A stretch of DNA of 64,000 bases, from positions 1 to 64,000 of the forward strand of contig NZ_JYLN01000001.1 in the NCBI RefSeq assembly GCF_001439735.1. Reading direction: 5' to 3'. The number at the start of each line of letters is the position of its first letter. Positions within the stretch are counted from its first letter, which is position 1. The notes under the pieces are model-generated. The model saw only the letters and a list, made by a program, of their open reading frames with translations, was not told the origin of the DNA and did not search any database. This document shows positions 8,417-16,908 of this stretch, piece by piece. Source of the DNA: Pseudomonas paralactis. Lineage in GTDB: Bacteria; Pseudomonadota; Gammaproteobacteria; Pseudomonadales; Pseudomonadaceae. The translations under genes were made by a program, and so were the position numbers.

Positions 8417-9346
8417 ATGACCGCCCCGACCTCCCCTTCGCGTTTCAACCGCTTCAGCAAAGCCGAGTGCATCCTGGTGGTGATCACCATGATCTGGGGC
8501 GGCACCTTCTTGCTGGTGCAACATGCCATGACCGTCAGCGGGCCGATGTTCTTTGTGGGCTTGCGGTTTGCCGCCGCCGCGATCGTGGTGGGCTTCTTTT
8601 CCCTGCGCACCTTGCGCGACCTGACACTGTTCGAGTTGAAGGCTGGTATGTTTATCGGCGTCGCGATCATGTTTGGCTACGGTTTGCAGACGATTGGCTT
8701 GCAGACCATCCTGAGCAGCCAGTCGGCGTTCATTACTGCGCTCTATGTGCCGTTTGTGCCCTTGTTGCAATGGCTGGTGCTGGGCCGACGCCCGGGGTTG
8801 ATGCCCAGCATCGGCATCATGCTGGCATTTGCCGGATTGATGTTGTTGACCGGCCCGGCGGGTGCTTCATTGAATTTCAGCCCTGGAGAAATCGCCACGC
8901 TGATCGGTGCCGTGGCCATTGCCGCCGAGATCATTTTGATCAGCGCCTTCGCTGGGCAGGTGGATGTGCGCCGCGTGACCGTGGTGCAACTGGCGACGGC
9001 ATCCTTGTTGTCGTTCCTGATGGTGGTGCCGATGGGTGAGGCGTTGCCGGGCTTCTCGTGGTTGCTGCTGTTCAGCGCGGTGGGCCTGGGCTTGACCAGC
9101 GCAGTGATCCAGGTCGCGATGAACTGGGCGCAGCAGAGTGTGTCGCCCACCCGGGCTACCTTGATCTATGCCGGTGAGCCGGTGTGGGCAGGCGTAGTTG
9201 GGCGGATTGCCGGGGAGCGGTTCCCGCCGGTTGCGATGGTTGGGGCGGTGTTGATTGTGGTGGCGGTGATTGTGAGTGAGATGAAGACGAAGGGGCAGAA
9301 GGCAGTTGAACTCGCAGATGCCTTGGAACAGGAGCGTCAGGGATAA
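8417..9346 (+). CDS. EamA/DMT-family transporter
   Basis: A 309-residue integral inner-membrane protein with about ten hydrophobic helices in two EamA repeats (roughly residues 15-150 and 160-295). The motif WGGTFLLVQHAMTVSGP in the first helix is typical of the drug/metabolite transporter superfamily, which usually exports amino acids or other metabolites. I start at the ATG at 8417 (MTAPTSPS) rather than the upstream in-frame TTG at 8399. It is divergent from an XRE-cupin regulator, an arrangement common for DMT exporters under metabolite-responsive control. The substrate is unknown. Confidence 0.88.
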   Translation: MTAPTSPSRFNRFSKAECILVVITMIWGGTFLLVQHAMTVSGPMFFVGLRFAAAAIVVGFFSLRTLRDLTLFELKAGMFIGVAIMFGYGLQTIGLQTILSSQSAFITALYVPFVPLLQWLVLGRRPGLMPSIGIMLAFAGLMLLTGPAGASLNFSPGEIATLIGAVAIAAEIILISAFAGQVDVRRVTVVQLATASLLSFLMVVPMGEALPGFSWLLLFSAVGLGLTSAVIQVAMNWAQQSVSPTRATLIYAGEPVWAGVVGRIAGERFPPVAMVGAVLIVVAVIVSEMKTKGQKAVELADALEQERQG

Positions 9347-9377
9347 TCTGCAAATGCTGTGGCGCCTGCTCTATCGT

Positions 9378-9404
9378 CATCGCGGGCAAGCCCGGCTCCC
9401 ACAG
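9378..9404 (-). repeat. Single REP unit (CGGGCAAGCCCGGCTCCCAC type)
   Basis: A lone REP-like palindromic unit lies downstream of the EamA transporter and 147 bp before the antiporter operon. It could act as a weak transcription stop; no partner unit lies close by. The remaining bases up to 9550 should hold the antiporter promoter, but I could not assign boxes with confidence. Confidence 0.7.
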
Positions 9405-9550
9405 GGGTCGGCGTTTCAATTCAAGGGTTTTGAACCAATGCCAAACGAGAGGTTTCGGCCTACCTTGTAGGATCCTGCCACATCTTGGCGTTTGGTGATC
9501 GTCAAAGCGGCACGTATGATGCATCCCAAACTCCCGCAGATTAGAAGCCT

Positions 9551-12472
9551 ATGTCCCTGATAGTTCTACTGCTTCTGCCATTCATTGGCAGCTGTCTGGC
9601 GGCCTTGCTGCCGCACAACGCACGTAATACCGAATCCCTGCTGGCCGGCCTTGTGGCATTGGTCGGCACCATTCAAGTCGCACTGCTCTACCCCCAGATC
9701 GCCCATGGCGGCGTGATACGCGAAGAATTCATGTGGTTGCCCAGCCTTGGGCTGAACTTCGTGCTGCGCATGGACGGGTTTGCCTGGCTGTTCTCAATGT
9801 TGGTGCTCGGCATCGGCACGCTGGTGTCGCTGTATGCGCGCTACTACATGTCACCGGACGACCCGGTGCCGCGTTTCTTTGCGTTTTTCCTGGCGTTCAT
9901 GGGCGCCATGCTTGGCCTGGTGATCTCCGGCAACCTGATCCAGATCGTGTTTTTCTGGGAACTGACCAGCCTGTTCTCATTCCTGCTGATCGGCTATTGG
10001 CACCACCGCGCCGATGCGCGCCGGGGTGCGTACATGGCGCTGATGGTCACCGGCGCAGGTGGCTTGTGCCTGTTGGCGGGTGTAATGCTGCTGGGGCATA
10101 TCGTCGGCAGCTATGACCTGGACCAGGTGCTGGCGGCGGGCGATCAGATTCGCGCGCACTCGCTGTACCCGGTCATGCTGGCCCTGGTGCTGATCGGCGC
10201 CTTGAGCAAAAGCGCGCAGTTCCCGTTCCATTTCTGGCTGCCCCACGCCATGGCGGCGCCGACGCCGGTTTCGGCCTACCTGCACTCGGCGACGATGGTG
10301 AAGGCCGGCGTGTTCCTGCTGGCCCGCCTGTGGCCGTCGCTGTCCGGCAGCGAAGAATGGTTCTGGATCGTCGGCGGTGCCGGCGCCCTCACTCTCCTCC
10401 TCGGCGCTTACTGCGCCATGTTCCAAAACGATCTCAAGGGCCTGCTGGCCTACTCCACCATCAGCCACCTCGGGCTGATCACCCTGCTGCTGGGTCTCAA
10501 CAGCCCGCTGGCGGCGGTCGCCGCAGTGTTCCATATCCTTAACCACGCCACCTTCAAGGCCTCGCTGTTCATGGCGGCGGGCATCATCGACCACGAAAGC
10601 GGCACGCGGGATATCCGCAAGCTCAGTGGCCTGGTGCGCCTGATCCCGTTTACCGCGACCCTGGCCATGGTAGCCAGTGCCTCCATGGCTGGCGTGCCGC
10701 TGCTCAATGGCTTCCTGTCCAAAGAGATGTTCTTTGCCGAAACCGTGTTTATCTCGTCGACCCAATGGGTGGAAATCGCCCTGCCGGTGATTGCGACCAT
10801 CGCCGGCACCTTCAGCGTGGCCTATGCCCTGCGCTTTACGGTGGATGTGTTCTTCGGCCCACCGGCTACCGACTTGCCGCACACGCCTCACGAGCCCCCG
10901 CGCTGGATGCGAGCGCCGGTCGAGCTGCTGGTGTTCACCTGCCTGCTGGTGGGGATTTTCCCGGCCCAGGTGGTTGGATCGATCCTTGCCGCGGCCGCGT
11001 TGCCCGTGGTCGGCGGCGTACTGCCCGAATACAGCCTGGCGATCTGGCACGGTTGGAACGCGCCGATGATCATGAGCCTGGTGGCAATGACCGGCGGCGT
11101 GGTGCTGTATTTGATGCTGGGCAAGCAACTCAAGCGTGGCCGCTTCGAATACCCGCCGCTGATCGGCTATTTCAACGGCAAGCGCGGCTTCGAACGCTGC
11201 CTGGTGGTGATGATGCGCGGTGTGCGCAAAATCGAAAAACGCATCAGCACCAAGCGCCTGCAAACCCAATTGTTCCTGCTGGTGATCGTCGCGGTGATCG
11301 GGGCCATGATCCCCATGTTCAACAGCGGCCTCACATGGGGCGACCGGCCGAAGATCCCGGGCTCCATCGTGTTCGTCACCCTGTGGTTGCTGGCGATCGC
11401 CTGCGCGCTGGGCGCCGCCTGGCAAGCCAAATATCACCGGCTGGCAGCACTGACCATGGTCAGCGTGTGCGGCCTGATGACGTGCGTCACCTTTGTGTGG
11501 TTCTCGGCACCGGACCTGGCTCTGACCCAATTGGTGGTGGAAGTGGTGACCACGGTGCTGATCCTGCTCGGCCTGCGCTGGCTGCCACGGCGTATCGAGG
11601 AGGTGTGGCCCTTGCCCAACACCTTGCGCAAGGCGCGAATTCGCCGGGTGCGTGACTTGCTGCTGTCCACCGTAGTGGGCGGCGGCATGGCGCTGTTGTC
11701 CTATGCGATGCTGACCCGCCAGACACCCAACGATATCTCCTCGTTCTACCTGAGCCGCGCCCTGCCCGAAGGTGGCGGCAGCAATGTGGTGAACGTGATG
11801 CTCGTGGACTTCCGGGGCTTCGACACTCTGGGCGAAATCACCGTACTGGGCGCCGTGGCTCTGACCGTATATGCGTTGCTGCGACGCTTCCGCCCGTCGA
11901 AGGAAAGCATGCAGTTGCCGGCGCAACAGCGCCAATTGGCACCGGACGTGGCCACCGACCTGGTCAACCCGCGTCAGGCCAGTGACACCGCTCTGGGCTT
12001 TATGATGGTGCCCGCGGTGCTGGTGCGCCTGCTGCTGCCGATTGCGCTGGTGGTGTCGTTCTACCTGTTCCTGCGCGGGCACAACCAACCGGGCGGCGGG
12101 TTTGTCGCCGGGCTGGTGATGTCGGTGGCGTTTATCCTGCAATACATGGTGGCCGGCACCCAATGGGTCGAGGCACAGATGAGCCTGCGGCCGATGCGCT
12201 GGATGGGCTTCGGCCTGCTGTCGGCGACCCTGACCGGCCTTGGCGCGCTGTTTGCCGGGTACCCGTTCCTGACCACCCATACCTGGCATATCGACGTGCC
12301 GCTGCTGGGCGATATCCATATCGCCAGTGCGCTGTTCTTCGACATTGGCGTATACGCCATGGTCGTGGGCTCCACGCTGCTGATGCTGACCGCGCTGGGT
12401 CACCAGTCCGTGCGAGCGCATAAACCGAGCAACCAGCCCAAAGTCGTTGCCGCAACCGAAGGAGCCGCCTGA
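9551..12472 (+). CDS. mnhA: Mrp-type monovalent cation/H+ antiporter, fused subunit A/B
   Basis: A 973-residue polytopic membrane protein, the largest subunit of the Mrp (mnh/sha/pha) Na+(K+)/H+ antiporter. The first ~500 residues are the NuoL-like proton-translocating domain, with HFWLPHAMAAPTPVSAYLHSA-type and LKGLLAYSTISHLG motifs. Next is an MbhD/MbhE-like region (around SAPDLALTQLVVEVVTTVLILLGL). The C-terminal ~130 residues are an MnhB domain with RGHNQPGGGFVAGL. The A/B fusion explains why no separate mnhB gene follows and matches Pseudomonas ShaA and rhizobial PhaAB. It is the first gene of a six-gene operon; its stop overlaps the next start by one base. Confidence 0.95.
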   Translation: MSLIVLLLLPFIGSCLAALLPHNARNTESLLAGLVALVGTIQVALLYPQIAHGGVIREEFMWLPSLGLNFVLRMDGFAWLFSMLVLGIGTLVSLYARYYMSPDDPVPRFFAFFLAFMGAMLGLVISGNLIQIVFFWELTSLFSFLLIGYWHHRADARRGAYMALMVTGAGGLCLLAGVMLLGHIVGSYDLDQVLAAGDQIRAHSLYPVMLALVLIGALSKSAQFPFHFWLPHAMAAPTPVSAYLHSATMVKAGVFLLARLWPSLSGSEEWFWIVGGAGALTLLLGAYCAMFQNDLKGLLAYSTISHLGLITLLLGLNSPLAAVAAVFHILNHATFKASLFMAAGIIDHESGTRDIRKLSGLVRLIPFTATLAMVASASMAGVPLLNGFLSKEMFFAETVFISSTQWVEIALPVIATIAGTFSVAYALRFTVDVFFGPPATDLPHTPHEPPRWMRAPVELLVFTCLLVGIFPAQVVGSILAAAALPVVGGVLPEYSLAIWHGWNAPMIMSLVAMTGGVVLYLMLGKQLKRGRFEYPPLIGYFNGKRGFERCLVVMMRGVRKIEKRISTKRLQTQLFLLVIVAVIGAMIPMFNSGLTWGDRPKIPGSIVFVTLWLLAIACALGAAWQAKYHRLAALTMVSVCGLMTCVTFVWFSAPDLALTQLVVEVVTTVLILLGLRWLPRRIEEVWPLPNTLRKARIRRVRDLLLSTVVGGGMALLSYAMLTRQTPNDISSFYLSRALPEGGGSNVVNVMLVDFRGFDTLGEITVLGAVALTVYALLRRFRPSKESMQLPAQQRQLAPDVATDLVNPRQASDTALGFMMVPAVLVRLLLPIALVVSFYLFLRGHNQPGGGFVAGLVMSVAFILQYMVAGTQWVEAQMSLRPMRWMGFGLLSATLTGLGALFAGYPFLTTHTWHIDVPLLGDIHIASALFFDIGVYAMVVGSTLLMLTALGHQSVRAHKPSNQPKVVAATEGAA

Positions 12473-12816
12473 TGGAAGAAGTCATTGCAATCGCCATTGG
12501 GGTCCTGGCGGCCTCCGGCGTCTGGCTGGTGTTGCGGCCACGGACATTCCAGGTGGTGATGGGCCTGTGCCTGTTATCGTACGGGGTCAATCTGTTCATT
12601 TTCAGCATGGGCAGCCTGTTTATCGGCAAGGAGCCGATCATCAAGGACGGCGTGCCGCAAGACCTGCTCAACTACACCGACCCCCTGCCCCAGGCCCTGG
12701 TGCTTACGGCCATCGTGATCAGCTTCGCCATGACCGCATTGTTTCTGGTAGTGCTGCTGGCATCCCGGGGCCTGACCGGCACCGACCATGTGGATGGCCG
12801 GGAGCCTAAGGAATGA
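12472..12816 (+). CDS. mnhC: Mrp antiporter subunit C
   Basis: A 114-residue, three-helix membrane protein homologous to NuoK. Residues GLCLLSYGVNLFIFSMG and PQALVLTAIVISFAMTALFLVVLL are characteristic of MnhC/PhaC, including the Asp-Pro-Leu-Pro-Gln-Ala-Leu-Val-Leu-Thr-Ala-Ile-Val-Ile segment. It packs between the A and D subunits in the complex. The start codon overlaps the mnhA stop (TGATG) and the next gene overlaps its own end by 4 bp, so translation is coupled on both sides. Confidence 0.95.
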   Translation: MEEVIAIAIGVLAASGVWLVLRPRTFQVVMGLCLLSYGVNLFIFSMGSLFIGKEPIIKDGVPQDLLNYTDPLPQALVLTAIVISFAMTALFLVVLLASRGLTGTDHVDGREPKE

Positions 12817-14495
12817 ACTGGGTCAATCAACTGATCGTTGCGCCGATTCTGCTGCCGTTGTTTACGGCGGCGCTGATGCTGATGCTCGGCGAGAAACGCC
12901 GGCCGCTGAAGGCCAAAATCAACCTGGTCTCCAGCATGATCGGCCTGGGCGTGGCCATCCTGTTGCTGTACTGGACACAACAAGGCGGGCCCGGCTCCAT
13001 CGGTGTGTACCTGCCGGGTAACTGGCAAGTGCCGTTCGGCATCGTGCTGGTGGTGGATCAGCTCTCGGCGCTGATGCTGGTGCTCACCGGGATTATCGGC
13101 GTGAGCGCATTGCTGTTCGCCATGGCCCGCTGGGACCGTGCCGGCACCAGCTTCCATGCACTGTTCCAGATCCAGCTGATGGGTTTGTATGGCGCATTCC
13201 TCACCGCCGACTTGTTCAACCTGTTCGTGTTCTTCGAGGTGCTGCTGGCCGCCTCTTACGGTTTGATGCTGCACGGTTCCGGCCGTGCGCGAGTGTCGTC
13301 GGGGCTGCATTACATTGCGATCAACCTGCTGGCGTCGTCGCTGTTCCTGATTGGTGCGGCGATGATCTACGGCGTCACCGGCACGCTGAATTTCGCTGAC
13401 CTGGCGCTGAAAATCCCGCTGGTGCCGGAGGCCGATCGCGGCCTGCTGCACGCTGGCGCAGCAATCCTGGCCACGGCGTTTCTGGCCAAGGCCGGCATGT
13501 GGCCGCTGAACTTTTGGCTGGCCCCTGCCTACTCCTCGGCCAGCGCGCCGGTGGCAGCGATGTTTGCGATCATGACCAAGGTGGGCGTGTACACCGTGCT
13601 GCGCCTGTGGACCCTGCTGTTTTCCGGCCAGGCCGGCGCTTCGGCGCTGTTTGGCGGCGACTGGCTGGTGTATGGCGGCATGGCAACCATCGTCTGCGCG
13701 GCGTTGGCAATGATAGCGGCGCAACGCCTGGAACGCATGGCGAGCCTGAGTATTCTGGTTTCGGCGGGGATTCTGTTGTCGGCGGTGGGCTTTGCCCAGC
13801 CGAGCCTGACCGCTGGGGCGCTCTTCTATCTGGTCAGCTCCACCCTGGCACTGAGTGCACTGTTCCTGCTGGCTGAATTGATCGAACGCTCGCGCTCGGC
13901 CAATGACCTGCCGCTGGATGAAGAGATCGATGCGCTGCCCAAGGCCATGGAATCTCTGCATCCGCGCCCCGGCGTCAACCTCGACGACGAACAAAAAGCC
14001 GTGGTCGGCCAGGTGATCCCCTGGACCATGGCGTTTCTCGGCCTGAGCTTTGTGGCCTGTGCGTTGCTGATCATCGGTATGCCGCCCCTGTCCGGGTTTA
14101 TCGGCAAGCTCAGTTTGCTGAGTGCACTGATCAACCCGTTGGGCCTTGGCAACGCGGTGGACACCCCCATCCGTCCGGCGGCCTGGGGTCTGGTGGCTCT
14201 GCTGATTCTGTCGGGCCTGGCCTCGTTGATCGCCTTTGCCCGGCTCGGCATCCAGCGCTTCTGGACCCCGGAAGAACGCCCATCACCGCTGCTGCGACGC
14301 TACGAATGCGTGCCGATCTTCGTGCTGCTGGGCTTGAGCATCGCCTTGACGTTCAAAGCCGAACCCCTGATGCGCTACACCCTGGCCACCGCCAAAAGCC
14401 TGAACAACCCGGAAAGCTATGTGATGGCGGTGATGGCCACACGGCCCGTGCCGAGCCCTGAAGCCAAGGCCGCCGCGCTGGAGGTGCAACCATGA
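12813..14495 (+). CDS. mnhD: Mrp antiporter subunit D
   Basis: A 560-residue NuoM/N-like subunit with about 14 membrane helices. The proton-translocation core contains FLTADLFNLFVFFEVLLAASYGLMLHG and AKAGMWPLNFWLAPAYSSASAPVAA, the two classic antiporter-domain motifs with the conserved Glu and Lys in membrane segments. A hydrophilic loop near residue 365-395 is rich in acidic residues. It sits in the operon with 4-bp overlaps on both sides. The length is at the long end for MnhD because of this loop and a C-terminal tail. Confidence 0.95.
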   Translation: MNWVNQLIVAPILLPLFTAALMLMLGEKRRPLKAKINLVSSMIGLGVAILLLYWTQQGGPGSIGVYLPGNWQVPFGIVLVVDQLSALMLVLTGIIGVSALLFAMARWDRAGTSFHALFQIQLMGLYGAFLTADLFNLFVFFEVLLAASYGLMLHGSGRARVSSGLHYIAINLLASSLFLIGAAMIYGVTGTLNFADLALKIPLVPEADRGLLHAGAAILATAFLAKAGMWPLNFWLAPAYSSASAPVAAMFAIMTKVGVYTVLRLWTLLFSGQAGASALFGGDWLVYGGMATIVCAALAMIAAQRLERMASLSILVSAGILLSAVGFAQPSLTAGALFYLVSSTLALSALFLLAELIERSRSANDLPLDEEIDALPKAMESLHPRPGVNLDDEQKAVVGQVIPWTMAFLGLSFVACALLIIGMPPLSGFIGKLSLLSALINPLGLGNAVDTPIRPAAWGLVALLILSGLASLIAFARLGIQRFWTPEERPSPLLRRYECVPIFVLLGLSIALTFKAEPLMRYTLATAKSLNNPESYVMAVMATRPVPSPEAKAAALEVQP

Positions 14496-14980
14496 AGCGT
14501 CTGTTTCCTGCCCCCTGGTTGTCGCTGGCGCTGTGGGTGTTGTGGCTGCTGCTCAACCTGTCGATCAGCCCCGGCAACCTGCTGCTGGGCGCGCTGCTGG
14601 GCTTTCTTGCGCCTTTGCTGATGGCGCCTTTGCGCCCGCAGCCGATCAGCCTGCGCCGCCCTGGCGTGATCCTGCGCCTGTTCCTGTTGGTGGGCCGCGA
14701 TGTGATCGTTTCCAACCTGCAAGTGGCCTGGGGCGTACTGACCTGCGGCTCACGCCCGCCGCGCTCGCGCTTTATCAAGATCCCCCTGGACCTGCACAGC
14801 CCTAACGGCCTCGCCGCGCTGTCGATGATCACCACCGTGATCCCCGGCACCATCTGGTCGGAACTGGCGCTGGACCGCAGTATCTTGCTGCTGCACGTGT
14901 TCGACCTCGACGATGAAGCGCTGTTTATCCAGCACTTCAAAGCCACCTACGAGCGGCCCCTGATGGAGATCTTCGAATGA
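14492..14980 (+). CDS. mnhE: Mrp antiporter subunit E
   Basis: A 162-residue subunit with N-terminal membrane helices (about 9-50) and a cytoplasmic C-terminal domain. The family signature around FIKIPLDLHSPNGLAALSMITTVIPGTIWSEL is intact, as is the C-terminal HVFDLDDEA segment. MnhE is needed for assembly or activity of the hetero-oligomeric antiporter in characterised systems. It overlaps its neighbours by 4 bp on each side. Confidence 0.94.
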   Translation: MKRLFPAPWLSLALWVLWLLLNLSISPGNLLLGALLGFLAPLLMAPLRPQPISLRRPGVILRLFLLVGRDVIVSNLQVAWGVLTCGSRPPRSRFIKIPLDLHSPNGLAALSMITTVIPGTIWSELALDRSILLLHVFDLDDEALFIQHFKATYERPLMEIFE

Positions 14981-15255
14981 GCGCCCTGCTCTCCAATGCG
15001 ATCCTGTTCAGCCTGTTCCTGTTTTCGCTGGCGATGGTGCTGACCCTGATCCGCCTGTTCAAAGGCCCCTCCGCCCAGGACCGAGTTCTGGCGCTGGACT
15101 ACCTGTACATCCTGGCGATGTTGATGATGCTGGTGCTGGGCATTCGCTATGCCAGTGATACTTATTTTGAAGCGGCGCTGCTGATTGCACTGTTCGGCTT
15201 CGTCGGCTCGTTTGCCCTGGCCAAATTCCTGCTGCGCGGGGAGGTGATTGAATGA
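14977..15255 (+). CDS. mnhF: Mrp antiporter subunit F
   Basis: A 92-residue, three-helix membrane subunit. RLFKGPSAQDRVLALDYLYILAMLM carries the conserved GPS-x-x-DRV-x-A-x-D motif of MnhF/PhaF. It overlaps mnhE and mnhG by 4 bp, consistent with a fixed-stoichiometry membrane complex. Confidence 0.94.
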   Translation: MSALLSNAILFSLFLFSLAMVLTLIRLFKGPSAQDRVLALDYLYILAMLMMLVLGIRYASDTYFEAALLIALFGFVGSFALAKFLLRGEVIE

Positions 15256-15590
15256 TGCCGTTATGGGTTGAAGTAATAGTGGCGGCGTTGTTGGTACTCA
15301 GCAGCCTGTTTGCCTTGATTGGCGCGATAGGCTTGCTGCGGATGAAAGAGTTTTTCCAACGCATGCACCCGCCGGCACTCGCCTCGACGTTGGGCGCATG
15401 GTGCGTGGCACTGGCGTCGATTATCTATTTTTCGGTGCTCAAGTCCGGGCCGGTATTGCACGGGTGGCTGATCCCGATTCTGCTGTCGATCACCGTACCG
15501 GTGACCACCCTGCTGCTGGCGCGCACGGCGTTGTTCCGCAAGCGCATGGCCGGTGACGATGTACCCGCCGAAGTCAGCAGCCGCCGCTGA
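15252..15590 (+). CDS. mnhG: Mrp antiporter subunit G
   Basis: A 112-residue subunit with three membrane helices. The family pattern is clear in the first half: LIGAIGLLRMKEFFQRMHPPALASTLGAWCV. It is the last gene of the antiporter operon. The complex exchanges external protons for internal Na+ or K+ and supports growth at alkaline pH or high salt in characterised bacteria. The operon has no linked regulator in this window. Confidence 0.94.
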   Translation: MMPLWVEVIVAALLVLSSLFALIGAIGLLRMKEFFQRMHPPALASTLGAWCVALASIIYFSVLKSGPVLHGWLIPILLSITVPVTTLLLARTALFRKRMAGDDVPAEVSSRR

Positions 15591-15683
15591 CTCATCAAAC
15601 GAACGCATTAAAAATTTGGTCTGGCGCTAAGCAAAAGATCGGATACGCGCCGCCCATTGCGCAAACTCAGCATCATCTCGGCG

Positions 15684-15751
15684 ACCGGGTTTCGCAGCCC
15701 GGTTAAACTCTAGACGCACAGCGTCCACCTCAAGATAGCGGGCGTTTTTTT
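15684..15751 (+). promoter_or_regulatory. Hairpin and downstream U-tract preceding the DUF6124 leader RNA
   Basis: ACCGGG (15684-15689) pairs with CCCGGT (15698-15703) around the loop TTTCGCAG. About 40 bases later, GCGGGCG is followed by seven T residues (15745-15751). I remember this hairpin plus U-tract standing in front of the structured element at 15766 in other Pseudomonas genomes, which suggests an attenuator-like first part of one leader. That is from memory and unverified here. It could instead be a remnant terminator for the antiporter operon. Confidence 0.4.
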
Positions 15752-15765
15752 ATGCCTGATGTTAT

Positions 15766-15840
15766 GGCGGCTGTGCGCGGGATACCTTCGGGTATGCCGG
15801 GTGCCTAGAGTCCCGGTCTGCGAACCTGCGTACAGCCGCC
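15766..15840 (+). ncRNA. Structured RNA element (three-way junction) upstream of a DUF6124 gene
   Basis: A perfect 9-bp outer stem, GGCGGCTGT (15766-15774) with ACAGCCGCC (15832-15840), encloses two inner hairpins. The first is ATACC-TTCG-GGTAT (15782-15795), capped by a stable tetraloop. The second is CCGGG (15797-15801) with CCCGG (15812-15816) around a 10-base loop. A single-stranded segment, TCTGCGAACCTGCGT, follows before the outer stem closes. It ends 57 bases before the DUF6124 start. Such a compact junction 5' of a small gene looks like a cis-regulatory RNA or an independently conserved small RNA; no ligand can be proposed. Strand is inferred from the downstream gene. Confidence 0.6.
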
Positions 15841-15897
15841 ACCCCAATATCGTTTCACAGCGATGGGTAGTGACTCCAATACTCTGGGAGCTTCGCC

Positions 15898-16233
15898 ATG
15901 ATTAAAGACAGTCAGAATCCGCCGCTGGATTCATCTTCGCTTCACGCTTGTGCTGATCAAGCGATTAACCATCATTTGAATCCATCTTCAACGCCTGCGT
16001 CATCGGATGACGGCCAAGGTCTTTTTGCTGTACGTAAAGGATTGGATGCCGAGACATTACTAGTCAATGCTTCAGAGGTCCTCGCATCCGTTCAAGCACT
16101 GGCAAGTCATTTAGCTTTTGAGATTGATGGAACCGCGCGCAGCGTGGCTCTAAGGATCTGCCGAATGGTGGAAGCTATTCAGCTTCTGGTGAGTGAAGCG
16201 CTTAATGCACATTGCGGAAAAGCTGGAAGGTAG
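15898..16233 (+). CDS. DUF6124 family small protein
   Basis: A 111-residue protein matching the Pseudomonas-restricted DUF6124 pattern: an N-terminal NPP motif, an AxxQAINHHLNP segment (canonical form AAERALDHYLNP), then ETLLVNASEVLASV followed by an amphipathic helical C-terminus. No membrane segment or signal peptide is visible. The ATG at 15898 follows a good GGGAG ribosome-binding site. Function is unknown in the family as far as I know. The upstream structured RNA and the downstream rho-independent terminator make it a self-contained transcription unit. Confidence 0.8.
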   Translation: MIKDSQNPPLDSSSLHACADQAINHHLNPSSTPASSDDGQGLFAVRKGLDAETLLVNASEVLASVQALASHLAFEIDGTARSVALRICRMVEAIQLLVSEALNAHCGKAGR

Positions 16234-16276
16234 CAGGCAATTACCATCGCTCTATTCATACGTACCAACACTGCAA

Positions 16277-16304
16277 AACGCCCCGACATACCGGGGCGTT
16301 TTTT
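16277..16304 (+). terminator. Rho-independent terminator after the DUF6124 gene
   Basis: AACGCCCCG (16277-16285) pairs with CGGGGCGTT (16292-16300) around a six-base loop and is followed by TTTT. It ends the DUF6124 unit 44 bases after its stop and insulates it from the hcp cassette. Confidence 0.9.
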
Positions 16305-16422
16305 ATCCCATACAGAAACGAATAATCCTACATCCCGCTCGCACGATAAAAGGCGAAACATCCGATATTTCCTATTTACATTTTTTTATATGTTTATGGC
16401 GAATACATCAGGATCTACGTCC

Positions 16423-16908
16423 ATGGCTAACCACGGTTACATGTCCATTAACGGAAAATCTCAAGGCCTGATCTCGGCTGGTTGCTCAACTCAAGACTCC
16501 ATCGGCAACAAGTGCCAGGAGGGGCACCGAGACGAAATCATGGTGATGTCCTTCAACCACAATATGCTCAACACCGGCAACATCAGAGCCTCCACGCACG
16601 GCCCGGTGGTTATCACAAAAAGCATTGATAAATCCTCGCCCTTGCTGGCGGTAGCGTTATTCAACCGAGAAGAACTGAACTGCGTGATCAACTTTTATCG
16701 CATTTCACAGTTCGGCCAGCACCAAAAATACTACACCGTCGATATCAGGGGCTGCATCATTGCCAGCCTGACCGTCGATGTACCCCACTCCGTCCTGCTG
16801 AACGATGTAGACGCACAGGAACATCTGTCGATTCGGTATCGGGAAATCATCTGGACACATCATCTAGCGGGCACCAGCGGCTATGGCTCATGGGAAACCG
16901 GACGATGA
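16423..16908 (+). CDS. hcp: Hcp-family type VI secretion tube protein (orphan)
   Basis: A 161-residue Hcp. The N-terminus MANHGYMSINGKSQGLISAGCSTQDSIGNKCQEGHRDEI is a near-textbook match to the Hcp subfamily linked to effector genes. I start at 16423 because that family start is exact; the in-frame ATG at 16393 would add ten unlikely residues. Hcp hexamers form the secreted inner tube of the type VI system and carry or chaperone effectors. No other type VI component is nearby, so this is an orphan hcp. Its stop overlaps the start of the next gene (ATGA), tying it to the effector candidate. Confidence 0.92.
   Translation: MANHGYMSINGKSQGLISAGCSTQDSIGNKCQEGHRDEIMVMSFNHNMLNTGNIRASTHGPVVITKSIDKSSPLLAVALFNREELNCVINFYRISQFGQHQKYYTVDIRGCIIASLTVDVPHSVLLNDVDAQEHLSIRYREIIWTHHLAGTSGYGSWETGR

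Noticed and set aside
9977..12421. An 814-codon open frame on the minus strand across mnhA
   Set aside because: It is a shadow of a high-GC coding strand; the plus strand carries an unmistakable antiporter protein and the reverse translation is low-complexity, rich in His, Gln and Arg.
12472..12816. Missing mnhB gene as a deletion in the antiporter operon
   Set aside because: The MnhB domain is present as the C-terminal part of the 973-residue subunit A, as usual in Pseudomonas and rhizobia.
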